Of a stretch of 64,000 nucleotides of DNA, positions 9,770 through 16,870 are shown piece after piece; within the stretch, counting starts at the first letter, position 1; each line of letters begins with the position of its first letter. This stretch comes from Streptomyces sp. MBT65 (lineage in GTDB: Bacteria; Actinomycetota; Actinomycetes; Streptomycetales; Streptomycetaceae): positions 1 through 64,000 of the forward strand of contig NZ_JAENRY010000004.1 of the NCBI RefSeq assembly GCF_016612545.1, in the 5' to 3' direction. The notes under the pieces are model-generated. The model was not told the origin of the DNA, made no database searches, and saw only the letters and a program-made list of their open reading frames with translations. The position numbers and the translations under genes are program-made.

Positions 9770-10570
9770 TCAAGCTTCCAGGTGCTCGGCGACGGCATCG
9801 GCGACGGCGCGCATTCCGTCGGCGTTCGGATGGAACGGGGCCTGCGTCCTGAGTCGGCGGAGCCGGTCAGGTAGTCCGGTCACCCAAGGGTCCGCCGATC
9901 CCAGTGCGTGGCCGCGGCTGCGTTCTCCCATGCGGACGAGTTCCGCGCCCGACCGGGACGCGGCGAGTTCGAACATCCGGGAGACCTGATCGCCCAGGCG
10001 CCTCAGCCCGTCGATGGCCGTCTGGTCGAACGGCGCTTCTCGGCTGTATCGAGTGTCGGGTCCGATGACGGTGAGGTAGTCGACAAGGAGGATCCGGGCA
10101 CCGGGAGTCCTGTCCCGGACGGCGTCTACCACGCGCGCGAGATTGGCGGCGGCACCCTCGACGGCGTCGGGCGTTCGGGTCGGCGCCTGGGGGCGCGGCA
10201 GCAGCCTGCTCAGTGGCCGGACCCAGGCATACGACGACACCCGCCCGGCGATGCCCAGGGCGAACATGCCGGCTGCGTAGTGGAGGTCGTTGCCGCCCAC
10301 GGTGATCGTCACCAGGTCGGCGCGCGCCGGCAGCGCCCGCAGCTGGGGCGGGAACTGCCTCTTCATACGGCGTTGGGGAACGTCGAGGACCGTCTCGGTC
10401 GTCGCTCCGGACACCGTCAGATCGGTCAACTCGGCACCCAGCCGCTCGGCGAGCAGGTGGGGGTAGTTGCGTGTGGAGCGCCCAGCCGCCCGGTCCGCGA
10501 TCGGCTCAATGCCGGGCCCGGCGGCGAACGAGCTGCCGAGAGCCGCGACATGACGGAAGCGTGCACTCAT
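9770..10570 (-). CDS. SGNH/GDSL-family hydrolase
   Basis: A 266-residue esterase or lipase-like protein. Block I is AALGSSFAAGPG with the nucleophile Ser14 (Gly-Ser-Ser variant of GDS), block II is GATTETVLDVP, block III VGGNDLHY supplies the oxyanion Asn, and PFHPNADGM holds the catalytic His. The ATG at 10570 follows GGAGAAAG; an ATG 14 codons upstream was rejected because it lacks a site and adds a charged extension. There is no signal peptide, so the enzyme is probably cytoplasmic. The downstream minus-strand region is degenerate. Confidence 0.85.
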   Translation of the reverse strand: MSARFRHVAALGSSFAAGPGIEPIADRAAGRSTRNYPHLLAERLGAELTDLTVSGATTETVLDVPQRRMKRQFPPQLRALPARADLVTITVGGNDLHYAAGMFALGIAGRVSSYAWVRPLSRLLPRPQAPTRTPDAVEGAAANLARVVDAVRDRTPGARILLVDYLTVIGPDTRYSREAPFDQTAIDGLRRLGDQVSRMFELAASRSGAELVRMGERSRGHALGSADPWVTGLPDRLRRLRTQAPFHPNADGMRAVADAVAEHLEA

Positions 10571-10648
10571 CTTTCTCCGTCTCTGAGCTTCGTCTGTGGT
10601 GCGTGTGTTCATGATGGGCCGGGACTCGTCCCGCGGACGCCGTGCGCC

Positions 10649-11419
10649 CTACTGGTGGGTTCCGCCGTCGATGCGGATCTCGGTACCGGTGATGAAGGCG
10701 CCGTCGTCCGAGACGAGCATCGCCACGACCCCGGCCACGTCCTCGGGCGAGCCGAAGCCCTCGGCGATGGGCGCGGTGAGCTTGGAGAGCAGACTCCAGT
10801 CCGTGTCCTCGGGCATCAGCGAGAAGATGTTCTCAGTGATGCCGCTGGAGATACTGCCCGGATTCACGTTCACCGCACGCAGTCCCCGCTTGCCGTACTC
10901 CTGGGCGATGCTGTGGGTGAACGACAGGATGCCGCCCTTGCTCGCGGAGTACGCCGCCATCATCGGGTGCGCGAACTGGGCGGAGGTGGAGCTGAAGTTC
11001 ACCACGACGCTCCTGCCGGTCTCCAACAGCGCGGGGAGGGCAGCCCTGGTGACCAGGAACGTGCCCGTGAGGTTCACGGCGATGATGCGGTTCCACAGGT
11101 CCAGGGAGCACTCGTGCGTGTGGGCTCCGCGCAGCATGCCGGCGACGTTCACCAGCGCGTCGAGCCCGCCGAGTGTGCCGACTGCCTGCGTCACGCCCGC
11201 GTCGACCGCGGTCTCGTCGGAGACATCCATCAGCGCCGTGACGAGCCGGTGGGCCGTGCCTGCATCGGCGGCGAGGGCCAGTGTCCCCGCCAGCGCGTCG
11301 TCGGTGATGTCGGTGGCGAAGACACGGGCACCTTCGGCGAGCAGTCTGAGTGCCGTCGCACGGCCTATACCGGAGGCTGCTCCGGTGACGAGGATCCGTC
11401 GGTCGGTCAGTCGTTCCAT
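10649..11419 (-). CDS. Short-chain dehydrogenase/reductase
   Basis: A 256-residue classical SDR. Cofactor-binding motif LVTGAASGIGRATALRL is near the N-terminus, NVAG follows beta-4, and the active site shows NFSSTSAQ (Ser) and YSASKGG (Tyr-x3-Lys), ending with FITGTEIRIDGG. The Asp after beta-2 (FATDITDD) favours NAD(H). The ATG at 11419 is preceded by GGAAGGAAT; longer in-frame starts lack a site. It precedes the SGNH hydrolase gene with a 78-base gap and follows the TetR gene on the same strand, so the three may be co-regulated. Confidence 0.9.
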   Translation of the reverse strand: MERLTDRRILVTGAASGIGRATALRLLAEGARVFATDITDDALAGTLALAADAGTAHRLVTALMDVSDETAVDAGVTQAVGTLGGLDALVNVAGMLRGAHTHECSLDLWNRIIAVNLTGTFLVTRAALPALLETGRSVVVNFSSTSAQFAHPMMAAYSASKGGILSFTHSIAQEYGKRGLRAVNVNPGSISSGITENIFSLMPEDTDWSLLSKLTAPIAEGFGSPEDVAGVVAMLVSDDGAFITGTEIRIDGGTHQ

Positions 11420-11634
11420 GGGGATTCCTTCCTGCCTCAGCCGGCGGGTGTGTGGGTACGGGTGAGCATCCGACGCGGTCGTCGGTGCGTACGACGGCGT
11501 CGGCGGCCCGGGAGGGCGCACCGAGCAGATCGACAGCGGGGGTTGACCTCAGGGCAGCACGACGCGCGTGGGCGTGACTGCGCCTTACAGTGCTGTCGCC
11601 TTGTCGATCCGTCCGGGACGGACGGCTTTGTGCG

Positions 11635-12279
11635 TCAGTTGGATTCGTCGGCCGGCACGTCGTCGCTCGTGCCGACAGGGGCGGCGCACATCTGGTTGAA
11701 CGCGTCGACCAGAGCGGTCATGTCGACGCTCGGATCCAGCAGCCACTGCAACTGGATGCCGTCGGACACCGCGAGCAGCAGGCGAGCCATGAGTTCCGAA
11801 TCGACGTCCCCGCGGATCTGCTCGTGCTGTCGGCCCTGGTCCAGGCCCTCCTGGATCCGGGCGCTCAGGTCCGTGTAGCGCCGCTTGAAGAAGGCGTGAG
11901 CGGGATGGGCCGGATCCGACGCGGCGGCCGACAGGGTCACGAACAGGTCGACCAGACCCGGCTGTTGGGCGTTGTGAGCGACGGTCCGGGCCACCGCCTC
12001 ACCAGGCGACATCACGTCGGCGGCCGCTTCGGCGTCCAGAGAGTCCCGCTGGGCCAGCACGGCCAGCAGCAGGTCCTCCCGGGAGTCGAAGTAGTGCAGC
12101 ACACCAGCCTGGGACATGCCCAAGCGGGCGGCGATCTCCTTGAGCGACGAACCTCGTTCGCCATGCTCGCTGAAGACCTCCAGCGCCGCCTGCAGGATCT
12201 GCTCACGGCGCTCGAGGCCCTTGCGGTAAGGACCCCTGGGCTTGCGTGGTGTGCTGCTCACGGTGTGACCGTACTTCAC
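11635..12279 (-). CDS. TetR-family regulator
   Basis: A 214-residue TetR protein: the HTH REQILQAALEVFSEHGERGS ... MSQAGVLHYFDSREDLLLAV is clear, and the C-terminal ligand domain ends in acidic residues. The start is uncertain between GTG at 12279 and GTG at 12261; neither has a strong ribosome-binding site, and leaderless translation is possible. It is 37 bases downstream of the GH3 gene and about 215 bases upstream of the SDR gene, both on the same strand. The SDR gene is its most likely target; a role in beta-glucosidase control cannot be excluded. Confidence 0.88.
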   Translation of the reverse strand: MKYGHTVSSTPRKPRGPYRKGLERREQILQAALEVFSEHGERGSSLKEIAARLGMSQAGVLHYFDSREDLLLAVLAQRDSLDAEAAADVMSPGEAVARTVAHNAQQPGLVDLFVTLSAAASDPAHPAHAFFKRRYTDLSARIQEGLDQGRQHEQIRGDVDSELMARLLLAVSDGIQLQWLLDPSVDMTALVDAFNQMCAAPVGTSDDVPADESN

Positions 12280-12316
12280 TCATGGACGCGGAGGGGCGGG
12301 GCGCGGATCGAGATCA

Positions 12317-14779
12317 TCACGGCCGGGGTACGGCGGCGGTCAGCCGGAGATCGGCCGCCGAGCGTCCCACGCGGAGCCGGTGCGGCCCGGATCGCGCGGT
12401 CCTGCCGACCGGAGTCCAGACGGTGAGGGCCTGTGCGGGCACGGTGATCGTGGCGATGACGGACGCGCTCGCGCTCGCCTCGACCGCGGCGAAGCCGACG
12501 AGACGCCTCGGCTCGTCGCCGACCGGATCCAGGTAGGCCTGGACGACCTCACGGCCCCGGCGCTCCCCGGCGTTGCGGATGGTGACCCGGACCGTGAGCC
12601 CGCGTTCCATGTCGCCGGTGATGACCAGGTCCTCGTAGTCCCAGGTCGTGTACGACAGCCCATGGCCGAACGGGAAGAGGGGATCGGTGCCGGAGGCGGA
12701 GTAGGCGCGGTAGCCGATCAGGTCGCCTTCTGTGTAGTCCAGCGTTCCGTCGACCGGCTGGGTGGACAGGACCGGGACATCGGCCTCGGTGGTGGGGAAG
12801 GTGGTGGGCAGGCGGCCGCCCGGCTCGGTGCCGGTGAGGATGTCGGCGATGGCGTCACCGCCTTCCTGCCCGGGGAACCACGACCAGAGCAGGGCGCCCG
12901 GCCGATCTGCCCAGGGCAGGAGGAAGGGCGCGCCGGCGTTGACGACGACGGCCGTGCGCGGGTTGGCGGCGCAGACCCGTTCGACGAGTTCGTCCTGCCG
13001 TCCGCGCAGGGCGAGGGTCGTGCGGTCCACGCTCTCGGACTCCGTGTGGGCGTCGCTGCCGACCATCAGCACGACGGCGTCGGCGTCCGAGGCCGCGGCG
13101 ACGGCCGCCTCCAGCTCCTCGTCATCGGTGCCGCGCGGAGTGTCGTATCCGAGGCCCAACAGGGTGATGGGGTGGGGCAAGTGACGCTGTGGCCGGAAAC
13201 GCACCTGGATCTCGGTCGTGCCGTGGTCGGCGGAGAAGGCGAAGGTGTGGGAGGGCGGGTAGAGCACCAGCGAGCCGATGTCGTCGTTGTCCTGGAGCTG
13301 TTCGTGGGTCTGCGGCTCGTCTCCGGGGACTTGGAGCGTGAAGTGGCCGGGGCCGAGGACCGACAGCCTGTGTACGCCGGATTCGCGGAGCGTGAGGCGG
13401 GTCCGTACGACCAGTTCCGCCACCTCGTCGGCGAGGAGGAGCGGGAACCAGGTGCTCGCGGGGTCCTTGTGCTCGTCGGAGACCACGGTGCCGTCGGCCG
13501 TCCGGTACTCCAGTCGCACACCGGGTTCGCCGGTCACCGGGTCGGTGGACGTGTTCCCGTCCAGCGGAAGGAGTGTCGCGTGCGGGAAGACGCCCTGGCG
13601 GACGGTGATCTCGACGTCGTCGCCGAGCTCCCGGCGCAGTCCTTCGAGCGGGGTGACGATGTGTTCGGGGGTGACGTGGGCGCTGCCGCCGCCCTGCGCG
13701 GTGAAGCGGACGGCGTTGGGGCCGATCAGGGCCACCTTGCGCAGGGTGTCGGTACGGAGGGGGAGCAGGCCGTCGTTGCGCAGGAGTACGGAACCGCGGA
13801 CCGCGAGATCCCGTATGCGGGAGCGCACGTCCTTCGGTACCGAAGCGGCGCCGGCCGTGCTGTCGTTGCCCTCCATGGTGTGCGCGGCTTCCACGCCGTT
13901 GAGTGCCCCGACCCGGGCGGCCAGCCGCAGGATGCGGCGGACCTTGTCGTCGATCACGGCTTCGGGAACCCGGCCTTCCTCGACGGCGGACAGCAGGGCG
14001 GCGCCCCACGGTCCGTCGGGGCCCGGCATGACCACGTCGAGCCCGGCCAGGGCCGAGTCCTCGGTGGACTTGGTGGCCTGCCAGTCGGAGACGACGACGC
14101 CGTCGAATCCCCACTCCTCCTTGAGCAGACCGTCCAGCAGCTCGCCGTTCTCGGTCATCGACTTGCCGTTGACCGAGTTGTAGGCCGCCATCACGACCCA
14201 GGCGCCGGCCTCCCGCACCGCGGCTTCGAAAGGCGGCAGATACGTCTCGCGCAGGGTCTTCTCGTCGATCCGCGCGTCGTACGTCATCCGCTCGGTCTCG
14301 GAGTCGTTGCCGATGAAGTGCTTGACGGTCGCGGCCACGCCGGTCGACTGCACGCCCTTGATGAAGCCGACCGTGGTGCGGGCGGTGAGATGCGGGTCTT
14401 CCGAGTAGCACTCGAAGTGCCGTCCGCCCAGGGGGGATCGGTGCAGGTTGACGGTGGGGGCGAGCAGCACGTGGATGCCCATGGCCCGCGCCTTGAGGCC
14501 CATGAGGCGGCCGGCTTCGTAGGCGGTGTCCTCGTCCCAGGCCGCGGCGAGCGAGCTGGGACTGGGGAAGAGGAGTGCGGGGGCCGCCGTGTCGCCGAAG
14601 GTGGTGCCTCGGGGGCCGACGGGCCCGTCGGACAGGGCGAGGGAAGCGAGGCCGGCGGCGACGACCGGTGTCAGGGTCCAGGCGTCGCCGCCGGTGAGCA
14701 GGGTCACCTTCTCCTTGAGGGACATGGCGCCCAGGCGCCGGGTGAGATCCGCTTCGTCCACCGTCTGTCGACGGGTCAT
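12317..14779 (-). CDS. GH3 beta-glucosidase with PA14 insert
   Basis: An 820-residue glycoside hydrolase family 3 enzyme without signal peptide. The N-terminal barrel has LSDGPVGPRG, LAPTVNLHRSPLGGRHFECY (substrate-binding Arg and Glu), KHFIGNDSE and the nucleophile Asp232 in GVVVSDWQATKS. A PA14-like insert lies around residues 410-530, and a fibronectin-III-like C-terminal domain (GREVVQAYLDP) ends the chain. It hydrolyses aryl- or oligo-beta-glucosides in the cytoplasm. The next upstream gene on the strand is an MFS transporter, and the divergent GH78 rhamnosidase suggests joint use of rhamnosylated or glucosylated plant glycosides. Confidence 0.92.
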   Translation of the reverse strand: MTRRQTVDEADLTRRLGAMSLKEKVTLLTGGDAWTLTPVVAAGLASLALSDGPVGPRGTTFGDTAAPALLFPSPSSLAAAWDEDTAYEAGRLMGLKARAMGIHVLLAPTVNLHRSPLGGRHFECYSEDPHLTARTTVGFIKGVQSTGVAATVKHFIGNDSETERMTYDARIDEKTLRETYLPPFEAAVREAGAWVVMAAYNSVNGKSMTENGELLDGLLKEEWGFDGVVVSDWQATKSTEDSALAGLDVVMPGPDGPWGAALLSAVEEGRVPEAVIDDKVRRILRLAARVGALNGVEAAHTMEGNDSTAGAASVPKDVRSRIRDLAVRGSVLLRNDGLLPLRTDTLRKVALIGPNAVRFTAQGGGSAHVTPEHIVTPLEGLRRELGDDVEITVRQGVFPHATLLPLDGNTSTDPVTGEPGVRLEYRTADGTVVSDEHKDPASTWFPLLLADEVAELVVRTRLTLRESGVHRLSVLGPGHFTLQVPGDEPQTHEQLQDNDDIGSLVLYPPSHTFAFSADHGTTEIQVRFRPQRHLPHPITLLGLGYDTPRGTDDEELEAAVAAASDADAVVLMVGSDAHTESESVDRTTLALRGRQDELVERVCAANPRTAVVVNAGAPFLLPWADRPGALLWSWFPGQEGGDAIADILTGTEPGGRLPTTFPTTEADVPVLSTQPVDGTLDYTEGDLIGYRAYSASGTDPLFPFGHGLSYTTWDYEDLVITGDMERGLTVRVTIRNAGERRGREVVQAYLDPVGDEPRRLVGFAAVEASASASVIATITVPAQALTVWTPVGRTARSGPHRLRVGRSAADLRLTAAVPRP

Positions 14780-14820
14780 GGGCTGTTCCTGCCTTTCCTG
14801 CGAGGGGTGGAGTCCGGGAT

Positions 14821-14864
14821 CCGGGGCTGCCGCCTGCGGGGCGGCGATTCGGCGGCAGCCCCGG
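14821..14864. terminator. 14-bp stem terminator
   Basis: CCGGGGCTGCCGCC (14821-14834) and GGCGGCAGCCCCGG (14851-14864) form a perfect stem around a 16-base loop. It sits 13 bases past the stop of the MFS gene on the minus strand and in front of the GH3 start, so it probably attenuates or ends MFS transcription. Confidence 0.65.
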
Positions 14865-14877
14865 GCCAGGGGGGCGA

Positions 14878-16365
14878 TCAGGAGCCGACCGCGGCTGTCT
14901 CCGGCTCGACGTCCTGGGCGCGCTTGAGCCGGGGGATCAGGGCGGCGGCGAGCAGCCCGAGCAGGGCGAGGCCGGCGCCGAGCAGCATCGCGTTCTTGAA
15001 GGCGGCGTCATGGTAGAAGCGGGTGCCCTGGACCACCGTGCTGTCCTTGGCGAGGACGACGTAGACGGTCTGGGTGATGACGGTCGTGAGTACGCCTTGG
15101 ATCATGCCCTGCAGCCCGTTGGCGGTGGCCTGCTCGTCGGGCGTCACCGCTTCGATGATCAGGACCGGGACCGAGGACACGATCAGGCCCAGGGCGACAG
15201 CGGAGATGGTGCCCAGAAACATGAGCTGGGTGTCGGTGTAGTGCCACTGCCGCTGGAGCAGGAAGCCGACGGCGGCCAGCGCCGCGCCGAGGGCCAGCGG
15301 CAGCCGGGCGTCGACCTTGCGGAGGGCGACGCCGGTGCCGAAGCCGACGGCCAGGATGAGGATGCTGGCGGGGATGCCGATGATCGCGTAGTGGGTGGCG
15401 GTCATGCCGAGGCCGTCGGAGACGCCGGGGATCTTCGGGAAGAGCACCAGCAGCTGGCCGATCACGCCGGTGCCGAAGACGGTCGCGGAGATCAGTGCCG
15501 TGGCCAGCATGACCGCCCAGACGGAGCGGCGGGACATCATCGTCAGGTCGAAGAGCGGATGGGCTGCCTTGACGTCGGACACCACGTAGAGGAGGACGGC
15601 CGCGACACCGCCGAGCATGAAGGCCAGGGTGCCGCCGTCGGTCCAGCCCCACTCCCCGCCCTTGCCGATGCCGTAGGTGAGGGCCGCCGCGCCGCCGCCG
15701 AGGAGTGCGCCGCCGGTCCAGTTCACCTTCGTGCGCTCCGCGCGGTGCGGGGTCTCCGGCACCACGGTGAGCAGGAGGAGCAGGCCGATCGCCGTGGCGC
15801 CGGCCAGTGACCACATCACGCCCCGGAAGCCGAAGCTGTCGATCACCCAGCCGGTGAGGAAGGGGCCGCCGAGGGCGACGAAGGCGATGCCGCTGCCGAT
15901 CAGGCCGCTGGCCGCGCCGACGTGCTTGGGCGGAAAGAGTTCGCGGACGGATGCGTAGGCGAGGGCGGCGATGGGGCCGTAGAAGCCCGCGATGCCCCGG
16001 CCGACCAGCAGCATGCTGTAGTTGGTGGCCAGCGCGGCGACGATGTCACCGACGAGACCGAGAGCGGTGATGGCGATCATGACGTTGCGCTTGCCGTAGA
16101 AGTCGGCGGCCTTCACGACGAACGGCGTGATCGCGGTGGCGACCAGCGCGTTGACGAGGATGAACCAGCCGATCTCCGTGGTGTGGAAGTGCAGCGCGAC
16201 GGAGGCTTGCGCGTTGCCGCCGAGCAGGCCGGCCAGCGACAGCAGCTGGGTGGGCCACATCAGGGCGAGGGCGATGAGAGCGAAACGGGCTCCCATACCG
16301 GCTCTGGGGGCGGGGGCCGTCGGCGCGGGCGCGGGCGGCGACGAGGGTGTGGTGGAGGAAGACAC
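14878..16365 (-). CDS. MFS transporter (glycoside cluster)
   Basis: A 495-residue membrane protein with about 14 hydrophobic segments. MFS landmarks are KAADFYGKRNVMIAI (loop 2-3, variant motif A) and LLVGRGIAGFYGPIAALAYA (helix 4). I place the start at GTG 16365, preceded by GAAGAGAGG about 10 bases away; a further upstream extension is basic, lacks a site and runs into the divergent promoter region. A disordered Ser/Pro/Ala-rich N-terminal stretch of about 35 residues precedes helix 1. Its place between GH3 and GH78 genes suggests uptake of plant glycosides or sugars; the substrate is not evident. Confidence 0.82.
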   Translation of the reverse strand: MSSSTTPSSPPAPAPTAPAPRAGMGARFALIALALMWPTQLLSLAGLLGGNAQASVALHFHTTEIGWFILVNALVATAITPFVVKAADFYGKRNVMIAITALGLVGDIVAALATNYSMLLVGRGIAGFYGPIAALAYASVRELFPPKHVGAASGLIGSGIAFVALGGPFLTGWVIDSFGFRGVMWSLAGATAIGLLLLLTVVPETPHRAERTKVNWTGGALLGGGAAALTYGIGKGGEWGWTDGGTLAFMLGGVAAVLLYVVSDVKAAHPLFDLTMMSRRSVWAVMLATALISATVFGTGVIGQLLVLFPKIPGVSDGLGMTATHYAIIGIPASILILAVGFGTGVALRKVDARLPLALGAALAAVGFLLQRQWHYTDTQLMFLGTISAVALGLIVSSVPVLIIEAVTPDEQATANGLQGMIQGVLTTVITQTVYVVLAKDSTVVQGTRFYHDAAFKNAMLLGAGLALLGLLAAALIPRLKRAQDVEPETAAVGS

Positions 16366-16676
16366 GGCGGTGTGGCCTCTCTTCGGCGAGTGAGGAGTGA
16401 GCGTCCTGCAGAAGGTGACCTCGTCGGGGCGGTGGGGGAGGTTCGTACGGGACGAACGGCGCATCCGAGGGGAGCGGGGCAACGGTGCAGCTGTGCCCGG
16501 GAGTTGGAACCTTTCAATTCCGTGGCGGTCACGGTGGGAACCGTGGACCGGCCTGCCGGCCCGGCTCCTTCTGGCTGGTGAGCCCGAGCCGTGCAAGCGG
16601 GGGAGCGGCGTGGAGTACGGCTTCTCCGGACCTCTGAAACGGTCGGTTCCAGTGCGAACAAGAAGTTCACGTGACG

Positions 16677-16714
16677 GAAACCTAGCTACGTTCGGGATTC
16701 GTGGCTAGGGTTTC
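16677..16714. promoter_or_regulatory. Inverted repeat GAAACC-TAGC / GCTAGGGTTTC
   Basis: GAAACCTAGCTAC (16677-16689) pairs with GTGGCTAGGGTTTC (16701-16714) with one bulged base and one mismatch. It lies in the divergent promoter region; it may be an operator or an mRNA leader stem. Confidence 0.4.
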
Positions 16715-16790
16715 GGCCATAACTTTTTTCGAGTCGCCATCTGGATCTCTCCCGCTGCCGCCAGGATGTTCCCCTTGCCGCAGCCCGGGG

Positions 16791-16806
16791 AATGAATCGA
16801 TTCATT
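16791..16806. promoter_or_regulatory. LacI-type operator before GH78 gene
   Basis: AATGAATCGATTCATT is a perfect 16-bp palindrome with the central CG typical of LacI/GalR-family operators, 64 bases upstream of the rhamnosidase GTG. No LacI-family gene is adjacent; the nearest (21367-22389) has a different, GC-rich box. The cognate repressor is presumably encoded outside the window. Confidence 0.6.
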
Positions 16807-16870
16807 GAGTGGCGGCTCATGATGGCCACGGGGACACAGCTGTGCCCGGCCGCGAGAGTGAGGACCACAC

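Larger units (their letters stand above)
16366..16870. other. Divergent promoter region, MFS / GH78
   Basis: About 505 bases between the divergent MFS and rhamnosidase genes. It contains two clear dyads (16677-16714 and 16791-16806) and an A/T-richer stretch around 16715-16735 (TAACTTTTTTCGAG) that may hold a promoter. No protein-coding frame with credible codon use or ribosome-binding site was seen. Confidence 0.5.

Noticed and set aside
12380-15016. 878-codon plus-strand frame opposite the GH3 gene
   Set aside because: It is antisense to an intact GH3 gene and lacks any recognisable motif.
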